Source of the DNA: an uncultured bacterium
Lineage (GTDB): Bacteria; Planctomycetota; Phycisphaerae; Phycisphaerales; UBA1924
DNA: 29,262 bases
Direction: 5' to 3'
NCBI GenBank assembly: GCA_938003595.1
Contig: CALKYH010000016.1
Location: forward strand, 1 to 29,262
Of the stretch, positions 7,696-15,010 are shown one piece after another (the stretch's first letter is position 1; each line of letters begins with the position of its first letter). The position numbers and the translations under genes are program-made. The notes under the pieces were generated by a model, which was not told where the DNA came from, made no database searches, and worked only from the letters and a program-made list of their open reading frames with translations.

Positions 7696-9693
7696 GTGAA
7701 CCTCGCTCATCCCATGCTGGCGCTCACCTTCCTCGACCCCGCGGCCGGGATCATCGCCGCGTCCCTGGCGCTGCCGGCGCTGCTGCTGCTCTACTTCCTC
7801 AAGCTCCGCCGCCGCCCGGTGCGCATCTCCTCCACGATGCTCTGGGACCGCGCCGTCGAGGACCTGCAGGTCAACGCGCCGTTCCGCTGGCTGCGCGTCT
7901 CGCTGCTGCTGCTGCTCCAGGTCCTGGCCCTTGCGCTGCTCGCGGCGGCGCTCGGCAGGCCCGCGCTCCTCGACCCCGCGGCGCCGCCCGAGGGCCGCGT
8001 CGTCCTGCTCATCGATCGCTCCGCCTCCATGAACGCGACCGACGGCGACGCGCAGGGCGCCACGCGGCTGGACGCGGCGCGCCTCGCCGCCGGCGAGCTC
8101 ATCGCCCGCCTGCGCGCCGGCGAGTCCGAGGCGATGGTCGTCTCCTTCGCGGCGGACGCGCGCATCGAGAGCCCCTACACCGACTCCCGCGCCCTGCTCC
8201 GCGACGCCGTCGCCGCCATCGCCCCCACCGATCAACCCGGAGACCTCGATGGCGCGCTGGAGCTGGTCCGCGCCTTCGTCTCGCCGTCCGGCGAAGAATC
8301 CGAGCCGGTCCCCGCCACCGTCGTGCTGTTCTCCGACGGCGCCCTCGAGCGCATGGCGCCGGAGCGGCGCGCGTCCATCCCCGGCGCCTCGTTCCAGTTC
8401 CGGCGCATGGGCCCCGCGCCCGACGCCCCGCGCGACAACCTCGGCCTGGTCGCCATGAGCGCCCGGCGCGACGAGACCGATCCCAAGACGCTCCGCCTCT
8501 TCGCGCGGATTCTCAACACCGGCGCAGAGCCCGTCGAGACGGCGCTGTCCGTCCGCCTGAACGATGCGCCCGCCAGCGCGCAGTCGCTCGTCGTGCCCGG
8601 CGCCGACGAGAACGGCCCCGGCGAGGCGCCCGTCACGCTCGCCTTCCCCGCGCCCGACGGCGGGCTCATCGTCGCCTCCATCGCGCGCGACGACGCCCTG
8701 ATCGTGGACAACGGCGCCGCCCTCATCGCGGCGCCGCCGTCCGACCTGCGCGTGTGGCTCGTCTCCGGGGGCGCGCCCAACCCCGACCTGCGAGAGGCCC
8801 TCGCCCTCTTCGTCGCCGGGACCGACGCCCTGCGCGTCATGTCGCTCGCCGAGTACGAGCGCACGATCCCCATCGCCTCGCCCCCGCCGGACCTGATCGT
8901 CTTCGACCGCGCCCGCCCCACCGCGCTGCCCGCCATCCCCACCATCTCCTTCGGCGCCACGCTGCCCATCCCCGGCCTGGGCGTCGCCGATAGCTCGACC
9001 AGCGCCACGCGGTTCCTCACCTGGCGACGCACGCACCCGCTGCTGCGCGATGTCGTGCTCGACGCCATCATCGTCTCCCGGCCGCTCGCGCTCACGCTCC
9101 CGGAGGAGCAGCCGTCCGTCATCTCGACCCCGCTCGCCCAGGGCGAGGACGGCGCCCTCATCGCGCTGCTCGAGCAGGGATCCATCCGGCGCATCGTCGT
9201 CGCCTTCGACCTCGACGCCTCCACCTGGGCGCTGTCGTACTCCTTCCCCATCTTCATCGCCAACGCCGTGGACTACCTCGCCGGCGGCCTCGGGACCGGC
9301 GCCGGCGGCGTGGCGCGCGGCTCCCTCACCACCGACCCCATCACCGTCCGCGCCGCGCCCGGCGTCGAGATCATCCGCGTCCGTGGCCCGATCGAGCTCG
9401 ACGCCCCCGTGCGCGCCGGCGACCGCGCCGCCCCCCTGGGCGCGCTCCCGCTCGCGGGCGTCTACACCGCCGAGGGCGCCGCGCAGCGCGACGCGACGCT
9501 CGCCGTCAACCTCCTGAACGACCACGAGAGCCGTATCGCCACCGCCGCATCCGTCGAAGTCGCCAGCGCGTCCACCCTCAGCGGCGGATCGGCCGACGGC
9601 GCCCCGCGTGAGATCTGGCCCTGGTTCGTCCTCGCCGCCGGGGCGCTGCTCACGATCGAGTGGTTCCTCTTCGCTTGGCAGATGCGCGTCTGA
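7696..9693 (+). CDS. BatA-type membrane protein with von Willebrand factor A domain
   Basis: The 665-residue protein starts like the aerotolerance/BatA family: an N-terminal membrane helix (about 18-36) running into YFLKLRRRPVRISSTMLW (33-50), then a second helix (about 66-88). A VWA domain follows with a metal-ion site DRSASM (107-112, the DxSxS pattern), a threonine near 227 and further acidic residues, so it probably binds a divalent metal and a protein partner in the periplasm. A long middle part (about 250-620) is uncharacterised. A final helix (about 640-660, WPWFVLAAGALLTIEWFLFA) returns to the membrane. Such proteins usually sit beside a MoxR ATPase and DUF58 gene; neither is next to it here. 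The start may be GTG 7696 or ATG 7714. Confidence 0.88.
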   Translation: MNLAHPMLALTFLDPAAGIIAASLALPALLLLYFLKLRRRPVRISSTMLWDRAVEDLQVNAPFRWLRVSLLLLLQVLALALLAAALGRPALLDPAAPPEGRVVLLIDRSASMNATDGDAQGATRLDAARLAAGELIARLRAGESEAMVVSFAADARIESPYTDSRALLRDAVAAIAPTDQPGDLDGALELVRAFVSPSGEESEPVPATVVLFSDGALERMAPERRASIPGASFQFRRMGPAPDAPRDNLGLVAMSARRDETDPKTLRLFARILNTGAEPVETALSVRLNDAPASAQSLVVPGADENGPGEAPVTLAFPAPDGGLIVASIARDDALIVDNGAALIAAPPSDLRVWLVSGGAPNPDLREALALFVAGTDALRVMSLAEYERTIPIASPPPDLIVFDRARPTALPAIPTISFGATLPIPGLGVADSSTSATRFLTWRRTHPLLRDVVLDAIIVSRPLALTLPEEQPSVISTPLAQGEDGALIALLEQGSIRRIVVAFDLDASTWALSYSFPIFIANAVDYLAGGLGTGAGGVARGSLTTDPITVRAAPGVEIIRVRGPIELDAPVRAGDRAAPLGALPLAGVYTAEGAAQRDATLAVNLLNDHESRIATAASVEVASASTLSGGSADGAPREIWPWFVLAAGALLTIEWFLFAWQMRV

Positions 9694-9704
9694 GCCGGTA
9701 CCGT
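9675..9704 (+). promoter_or_regulatory. Sigma70-like promoter of the outer-membrane barrel gene
   Basis: TTGGCA (9675-9680), an 18-nt spacer and TACCGT (9699-9704) form a good promoter, partly inside the end of the VWA gene. Predicted transcription start is near 9711, giving a leader of about 27 nt that carries the AGGAG site at 9725. Confidence 0.5.
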
Positions 9705-9724
9705 GGTCCCCGCTCGGCATCCCC

Positions 9725-9729
9725 AGGAG
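9725..9729 (+). promoter_or_regulatory. Ribosome binding site deciding the barrel protein start
   Basis: AGGAG lies 8 nt before ATG 9738. The open frame itself extends back to 9660, but this site and the signal peptide that follows fix the start at 9738. Confidence 0.8.
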
Positions 9730-9737
9730 ATCGCACC

Positions 9738-10691
9738 ATGCGCCTTGCCCGCCGCCTGATTCTCGCTGCTCCCCTGTTCTGCGGCGCCGGCGCTCTCGCG
9801 CAGGTCGCGCCCGACCCCGGCTCCGGGCTCCGCCCCGAGACCCAACTCGGCGTGAACGAAACGCTTCGCCAGGGCCCCCTCGGGTTCCAGCTCTATGCTC
9901 AGGGCACCTGGGATTTCGACGCCGATCTGGACGCCGGCGGACAGACCTCCGTCAACCGACTCGGCGCCGGCGCCGGCATCGAGATCGAGGCCGCGAAGAA
10001 CCTCATCTTCCGCGTCGCGTTCGACGCCGAATGGTCGGACTACGACTTCAGCGGCGTGACCGGCCTCATCGGGAACGACCTGTCGCCATGGGAGGATGTG
10101 CAGTCCTACCGCATCGCGCCGTCGGTGCAGATCAACTTCGATGATCCCAAGTGGGTCATGTCCTTCGGCGGCGACATCCGCGCCGCCTACGAGCCCGGCG
10201 CCGACCTCGCCGACTCGCTCACCGGCAGCGGTTTCGTCGCGTTCCGCTATCAGTGGACCGAGGCCTTCGCGCTCACCTTCGGCGTCTCCGCGGCCTCGCG
10301 CCTGGAGGAGGATGTCCTGGTCCTGCCCATCCTCGGAGTCGAGTGGAAAATCGACGACAAGTGGAGCTTCGGCACCCGCGGCCTCGGCGCCGGCATCACC
10401 TACGAGATCTCGGATCAGCTCCACCTGACGCTCCGGGGCGGCTACGAGCCCCGCGCCTACCGCCTGAGCGACAGCCGCGGCGCCAACCCCGGCGGGGTCT
10501 TCTACGACGATCGCGCCCTGGTCGGCCTCGAACTCACCTGGAAGCCCGCGCCCTTCGCCATCCTCTCCGTCTACGCCGGCGGCGTGGTGTGGCAGGAGTA
10601 CCGCGTCTACAACGACAACGGCAACAAGCTCACCGACAACGAGTCCGACGCGGCGCCGTTCATCGCCGCCCGCGCCACCATTCAGTTCTGA
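9738..10691 (+). CDS. Outer-membrane beta-barrel protein, function unknown
   Basis: The 317-residue protein has a signal peptide (MRLARRLILAAPLFCGAGALAQ, cleavage after ALA at 19-21). The mature part is a chain of alternating polar/hydrophobic strands with aromatic girdles and acidic turns (for example FQLYAQGTWDFDADL, WVMSFGGDIRAAYEP, FVAFRYQWTEAFALTFGVS). It ends in ATIQF, a terminal phenylalanine typical of substrates of the Bam complex. I count roughly 12-14 strands. No pore or enzyme motif is visible, so porin, adhesin and structural roles are all open. It has its own promoter and ribosome binding site and is followed 56 bases later by the alkaline phosphatase. Confidence 0.82.
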   Translation: MRLARRLILAAPLFCGAGALAQVAPDPGSGLRPETQLGVNETLRQGPLGFQLYAQGTWDFDADLDAGGQTSVNRLGAGAGIEIEAAKNLIFRVAFDAEWSDYDFSGVTGLIGNDLSPWEDVQSYRIAPSVQINFDDPKWVMSFGGDIRAAYEPGADLADSLTGSGFVAFRYQWTEAFALTFGVSAASRLEEDVLVLPILGVEWKIDDKWSFGTRGLGAGITYEISDQLHLTLRGGYEPRAYRLSDSRGANPGGVFYDDRALVGLELTWKPAPFAILSVYAGGVVWQEYRVYNDNGNKLTDNESDAAPFIAARATIQF

Positions 10692-10724
10692 GCGTCCTTG
10701 CGGAATCTTCACGGCCGGGCCGCC

Positions 10725-10746
10725 GGCGGGCGGTAGACTGCCCGCC
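10725..10746 (+). promoter_or_regulatory. Inverted repeat over the -10 and start of the phosphatase gene
   Basis: GGCGGGC (10725-10731) and GCCCGCC (10740-10746) form a perfect 7-bp inverted repeat with an 8-base centre that contains the -10-like TAGACT (10734-10739). The right arm ends one base before ATG 10748. It could be an operator or a translation-start hairpin; with no T-run it is a poor terminator for the preceding gene. Confidence 0.4.
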
Positions 10747-10747
10747 C

Positions 10748-12175
10748 ATGGCCGGCCCGACGCCCCAGTCCGAGCGACAGCCCACCCGGCGCGACTTCCT
10801 CGCCGCCTCCGCCCTCGGCGGCGCCGCGATCCTCGCGGGCCCCGGCAGCGCGCACGCGCGCCGGCCGGCGCCCGGCGACAGACCGAGGACCGCGAAGAAC
10901 CTCATCCTCCTCATCGCCGACGGCATGAGCGTCGGCACGCTCACCCTGACCGACCTGTTCCTCACCGAGCGTCTGGGGTGGGAGTCGCGCTGGATGCAGT
11001 GGCTCCGCTCGGGGGACGCGCGCCGCTCCCTCGTCGCCACCGAGGCGGCGAACTCGCTCGTCACCGACTCCGCCGCCGCCGCGAGCGCCTGGTCCACCGG
11101 CGACCGCTACAACAACGGCGCGATCTGCGTCACGCCCGCCGGCGCCTCGCCGGAGCCGCTCTGGCATCGCGTGCGCCGGTCCGGCCGGCGCGCCGGCGTC
11201 GTCACCACCGCGCGCGTCACCCACGCCACGCCCGCCGCGTTCTACGCCAACCAGCTCCGCCGCGACGACGAGGGGCCCATCGCGAGACAGCTGCTGGAGC
11301 GGGGTCAGGACATCGCCTTGGGCGGCGGCGCCAACTTCGTCACCCCCGAACTGCTCGCCGCGCACCCCGGCGTCCGCGCCGTCGCCGCCCGCGAGGAGCT
11401 GATGGCGCTCCAGCCCGGCGATGCGCCGATCTGCGGCGTCTTCTCCAAGGGCCACATGGCGTTCGAGATCGACCGCCTGCACGATCCGGAGATCCAGCGC
11501 GCGCAGCCGTCCCTCGCGGAGATGTCGCGCGTGGCGCTCGACCACCTCTCGCGAGGCCCCAGCGGCTTCGCCCTCATGATCGAGGGCGGGCGTGTCGATC
11601 ACTGCGCCCACAACACCGACGCCTCCATCCTCTACGACCAGTGGGCCTTCGACGACGCCCTGGGCCTCGCGCTCGACTTCGCCGCCGCCCGCGACGACAC
11701 CCTCGTCATCGCCACCACCGACCACGGCAACGCCAACCCCGGCCTGTCCTCCTACGGCCGCGCGGGTCGCGACGCCTTCCAGCGCACGCAGAACCTCCAG
11801 CGCTCGTTCGAGTGGGTCTTCGCCCAGTTCGGCGCCCTGCCGCCCACGGAGCGTTCCGCCGAATCGCTCGGCTCGCTCGTCGCGCAGGCCACCTCGCGGA
11901 CCCTCGACGCCGACGACATGTCGAATCTGTCTCGCTGGCTCGCCGGCGAGCGCGTGGACCCCTGCAAGCTCCGCTGCCGCGACTACTGCCCGCTCGGCTC
12001 CATCATGACGAACCACCACGGCGTGGCGTTCCTCTCGTCGGACCACACCGCCGACCATGTCGAGTTGGCCGCCGCGGGCCCCGGCGCCGAACGCATCCCC
12101 GCGTTCCTGCACCTGAGCGATCTCAGCGCCGTCATGGCCGACGCGCTGGAGCTCGAGCCCGCGCCGGCGCTGTAG
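10748..12175 (+). CDS. Tat-exported alkaline phosphatase
   Basis: The 475-residue enzyme is a metal-dependent phosphomonoesterase of the PhoA superfamily. A twin-arginine signal (TRRDFLAASALGGAAIL, 13-29) shows it is exported folded. Active-site pieces in order: metal ligand Asp58 in LIADGM; nucleophile Ser108 in VTDSAAAASAW; THATPAAF (158-165); MIEGGRVDHCAHN (277-289, with Glu279, Asp284, His288 matching E. coli Glu322, Asp327, His331); TTDHGN (323-328, Asp325-His326); and SDHTADHV (431-438, His433 matching His412). An insertion with three cysteines (DPCKLRCRDYC, 404-414) is unusual and may bind a metal or form a disulphide. Family function is phosphate scavenging from organic esters. The start has no Shine-Dalgarno sequence. 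Confidence 0.93.
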   Translation: MAGPTPQSERQPTRRDFLAASALGGAAILAGPGSAHARRPAPGDRPRTAKNLILLIADGMSVGTLTLTDLFLTERLGWESRWMQWLRSGDARRSLVATEAANSLVTDSAAAASAWSTGDRYNNGAICVTPAGASPEPLWHRVRRSGRRAGVVTTARVTHATPAAFYANQLRRDDEGPIARQLLERGQDIALGGGANFVTPELLAAHPGVRAVAAREELMALQPGDAPICGVFSKGHMAFEIDRLHDPEIQRAQPSLAEMSRVALDHLSRGPSGFALMIEGGRVDHCAHNTDASILYDQWAFDDALGLALDFAAARDDTLVIATTDHGNANPGLSSYGRAGRDAFQRTQNLQRSFEWVFAQFGALPPTERSAESLGSLVAQATSRTLDADDMSNLSRWLAGERVDPCKLRCRDYCPLGSIMTNHHGVAFLSSDHTADHVELAAAGPGAERIPAFLHLSDLSAVMADALELEPAPAL

Positions 12176-12179
12176 CGCC

Positions 12180-13358
12180 TTACGCCGCCGCGGGCGCCTC
12201 CTGGAACATCCCGCCCCCGCCGCCCAGCGCATCGGGCGCCGCGACCTCCACCCCCACCAGCCCGCGCCATCGCTCCCGCGCCTCGGCCGCGAACACCGGC
12301 GCGCTGTTGGCGATCACCACCGCGTCGAACGCCAGCGTCTTGGCTTCGTCCACGCTCACTACCTGCGCCCCGCGATACCGGCGCACGCCCGCGCGCAGGA
12401 ACCGATCGTCCGCCACCGCGACGACCTCGATCCCCGCCGCCCGCGCGCCGCGCCAGTAGGCCAGCACATTCTTTCCCAAGGGCGCCAGCAACACACGGCG
12501 CACGCCGTCCCCCGCCAGCCGCTCAAACTCGCGCGCGATCCGCGTCACGCCGAACAGCTCATCGAACACCGGCCAAGCCAGCGGATCGCCCGCGCCCAGC
12601 CACGGCGCGCCGCGGCCATCCTTCAATCCCCGCGCCGCCTCCCCCGCGCAGCCCCGCGCCCGCCCCAGCGCCAGGTACCGCTGGCTGTAGTCCTCCGCGT
12701 AAGCCCGGGCCCACGCGCTCGGCGCCCATCTCCGGATCAGCGCCAGGTTATTCCGCGCATCCAGGTAGATCGTCCGCCGCCCCGACCGCGCCAGCGCGCT
12801 CTTGCGGTGCAGCGCCGGAAGGTCGTGGAACACCTCGCACCGCCCGCCCCGCGCGCTCAGGCGGAACAGGATGTCGTACTCCTCCGCCTGCATGAACAGC
12901 CGCGCCGTGTAGCCGCCCGCCCCGAGCAACTCCCCGCGCCGGAACGCCACCGCCGCGCCCACGAACGCCCGCGGCAGCGCCCCGCACTCCCTTCCCCCCT
13001 CCGGCACGCACACCCCCCACCCCGCGCACGCCAGGTCGGGCGCCGCGCCGAACCGGCGGGCCATCTCGTCCCAGGTCCACGGCGCCGGGGCGCAGTCGTC
13101 GTCCAGCGCCGCGACCAGTGGGAACCGGGCCCGCTCCAGCGCCAGCTGCTTGCCGGCCGGCCCCAGGTTCCGGCGCACGCGCAGGACCTGCGCCCCCGGC
13201 CATGCCCGCTCCGCCGCCGACGCCGACCCGTCGCTGGATCCGTTGTCCACCACGATCACCTCGCCCACCACCCCCCCGGGTGCGGGCAGCCGGCGCAGGG
13301 TCTCCGCGAGCGCAGCGGCCCTGTTCCTCGTCGCGATAATCACGGACCACGGCTGCAC
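12180..13358 (-). CDS. GT2 glycosyltransferase with extra C-terminal Rossmann-like domain
   Basis: Residues 1-250 are a family 2 (GT-A) glycosyltransferase: WSVIIATRNRAAALAETL (4-21), VIVVDNGSSDGS (35-46), nucleotide/metal-binding ALDDDCAP (84-91), and YTARLFMQAEEYDILFRL (150-167) bearing the catalytic-base region. It probably transfers a sugar from a nucleotide donor to an envelope glycan. Residues about 283-375 form a second unit with alternating strands and helices (VRRVLLAPLGKNVLAYW, IEVVAVADDRF, FDAVVIANSAPV), resembling a small nucleotide- or sugar-binding Rossmann domain; I know no standard name for the fusion. GTG 13358 is preferred since the longer open frame would run through the divergent gene. 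Its stop lies 4 bases from the convergent phosphatase stop. Confidence 0.82.
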   Translation of the reverse strand: MQPWSVIIATRNRAAALAETLRRLPAPGGVVGEVIVVDNGSSDGSASAAERAWPGAQVLRVRRNLGPAGKQLALERARFPLVAALDDDCAPAPWTWDEMARRFGAAPDLACAGWGVCVPEGGRECGALPRAFVGAAVAFRRGELLGAGGYTARLFMQAEEYDILFRLSARGGRCEVFHDLPALHRKSALARSGRRTIYLDARNNLALIRRWAPSAWARAYAEDYSQRYLALGRARGCAGEAARGLKDGRGAPWLGAGDPLAWPVFDELFGVTRIAREFERLAGDGVRRVLLAPLGKNVLAYWRGARAAGIEVVAVADDRFLRAGVRRYRGAQVVSVDEAKTLAFDAVVIANSAPVFAAEARERWRGLVGVEVAAPDALGGGGGMFQEAPAAA

Positions 13359-13398
13359 GGCCTTCAGCCATCGTCCCGAATGGGTCGATAACTCCAGC

Positions 13399-14985
13399 GT
13401 GAGCCACGCCCGAAAAGTCGTCCCCCTCGCCCAGGCCGCGACCGTCGCCCGCCAGGCCCAGCAAGACGGACGCACCGTCGTCCTGTGCCACGGCTGCTTC
13501 GACATTGTCCATCCCGGCCACCTGCGCCACCTCGTCTGGGCGCGCGAGCAGGGCGACATGCTGATCGTCTCGGTCTCCGGCGACAGCGCCGTCGCCAACA
13601 AGGGCGTCGGCCGCCCCCTGGTTCCCGAGCGCCTGCGCGCCGAGAACCTCGCCGCACTCGAGTGCGTGGACCTCGTCGTCGTCACCCCCGGCCCCACCGC
13701 CGTGGACACCCTCTCCGCCGTCCGCCCCGACCGCTACATCAAGGGCGCCGAGTACCGCGACTCCCACGACCCTCGGCTCGCCGCCGAGCGCGACATCGTG
13801 CTGTCCTACGGCGGCTCGCTGCTGTTCTCTTCCGGCGATGTCGTCTATTCCTCCACGCAGCTGATCGCCAGCGGCGCCGGCGACTGGAACGGCCACGCCG
13901 AGCGCCTCGCCGGCTTCACCCAGCGCCACCACCAGTCCCCCGGCGCCCTCCGCAAGCTCCTCCGCCAGGCGCCGCAGCTCCGCTGCCTGGTCGTCGGCGA
14001 CACCATCGTGGACGACTACTTCCACTGCGACGCCACCCATGTCGCCGGCGAAGCGCCCATGCTCAACGCCACGCTCCTGAAGCGCGAGCGCTTCTGGGGC
14101 GGCGCCGCGATCGTCGCCCAGCACCTGCGCGGCCTCGGCGCCCGGGTCACCCTCGCCACCCCCATCGGGCGCGGCAAGGCCTCGCGCGGGCTGGCCATGG
14201 CCTGCGAGGACAACAACACCGCGCTCATCCCGCTCGTCCACGACCACGCGCTGCCCCGCAAGCGCCGCTACCTCGCCCGCGGCGCCAAGCTCCTGAAGCT
14301 CGACGACGCCCCGCCCCCCGCCTTCCCCGCGCACCGCGTCGATGAATTCGTCCGCGCCGTGGATCAGGCCGGCGACTCGTGGGACCTGGTCGTCCTGCTC
14401 GACTTCGGCTACGGCGCCCTCGCGCAGAACACCCTGCCGCGCCTGCTCGCCTCGCTCCGCCCGCGCGCCCAGGTCATGCTCGGCGATGTCAGCGGCCCGC
14501 GCGCCGACCTGATGGCCCTCAAGGGCTGCGACCTGCTCTGCCCCACCGAGAGCGAACTCCGCGCCGCCATGCACGCGCCGTCCGTGGGCCTGGCCACCCT
14601 CGCCGGCTCGCTCGCCGGGCAGGCCGGCGCCCGGGGCGTCGTCGTCAAGCTCGGCGAGGACGGCCTGGTCGCCTTCGACGCCGCCCGCCGCGACAGCGCC
14701 GATCGACTGCTCTCCGACTTCCTCCCCTCGCTTGCGCACCGCGCGGTGGACCCCCTGGGCTGCGGCGACGCGCTGCTGTCCGTCGCCGGCGCCGCGCTCG
14801 CCGTCGGCGGCTCGCTCTTCGACGCCTCGCTCCTGGGCTCCGTCGCCGCCGCGATGGAGGCCGAGACCCCCGGCAACCGCCCCGTGGTCCTCGAGCGCCT
14901 GATCCAGCGACTGGACGCCGAGTTCGAGTCCATCGAGCGGGTGCGCCCGAAGATCACCACCACGCGAGGCGCCGCGGTCGCCTGA
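13399..14985 (+). CDS. hldE: HldE-like bifunctional enzyme in swapped domain order (nucleotidyltransferase-kinase)
   Basis: The 528-residue protein joins two enzymes of ADP-heptose synthesis, which supplies heptose for lipopolysaccharide core or other envelope glycans. Residues about 8-157 are a cytidylyltransferase-type domain with CHGCFDIVHPGH (30-41, HxGH motif), GRPLVPERLRAEN (71-83) and DRYIKGAEY (111-119). Residues about 194-510 are a PfkB-type kinase: VVGDTIVDDYFH (198-209), EAPMLN (218-223), GGAAIVAQHLRGLGA (234-248) and DPLGCGDALLS (451-461) with the catalytic Asp457. In E. coli HldE the kinase comes first; here the order is reversed. Two kinase positions differ from the usual GGAAN and GAGD. 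GTG 13399 is the only suitable start before the domain and has no Shine-Dalgarno sequence. The divergent glycosyltransferase supports a glycan role. Confidence 0.85.
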   Translation: MSHARKVVPLAQAATVARQAQQDGRTVVLCHGCFDIVHPGHLRHLVWAREQGDMLIVSVSGDSAVANKGVGRPLVPERLRAENLAALECVDLVVVTPGPTAVDTLSAVRPDRYIKGAEYRDSHDPRLAAERDIVLSYGGSLLFSSGDVVYSSTQLIASGAGDWNGHAERLAGFTQRHHQSPGALRKLLRQAPQLRCLVVGDTIVDDYFHCDATHVAGEAPMLNATLLKRERFWGGAAIVAQHLRGLGARVTLATPIGRGKASRGLAMACEDNNTALIPLVHDHALPRKRRYLARGAKLLKLDDAPPPAFPAHRVDEFVRAVDQAGDSWDLVVLLDFGYGALAQNTLPRLLASLRPRAQVMLGDVSGPRADLMALKGCDLLCPTESELRAAMHAPSVGLATLAGSLAGQAGARGVVVKLGEDGLVAFDAARRDSADRLLSDFLPSLAHRAVDPLGCGDALLSVAGAALAVGGSLFDASLLGSVAAAMEAETPGNRPVVLERLIQRLDAEFESIERVRPKITTTRGAAVA

Positions 14986-14998
14986 GCCCGGGCCGCCG

Positions 14999-15004
14999 TA
15001 TGCT
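14999..15004 (+). promoter_or_regulatory. -10-like hexamer directly before aroC
   Basis: TATGCT (14999-15004) lies in the 25-bp gap after the HldE-like gene and ends 6 nt before ATG 15011. With no Shine-Dalgarno sequence present, this suggests a leaderless aroC transcript. No good -35 is visible. Confidence 0.4.
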
Positions 15005-15010
15005 CCCCCG

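Noticed and set aside
6724..9720. 998-codon open frame on the minus strand opposite the methyltransferase and VWA genes
   Set aside because: It is a GC-driven shadow: Gly/Arg/Ala/Glu-rich with no domain, while the plus strand carries recognisable families over the same bases.
13150..13398. Upstream extension of the HldE-like protein
   Set aside because: It lies inside the divergent GT2 gene and has no family resemblance; GTG 13399 precedes the first domain directly.
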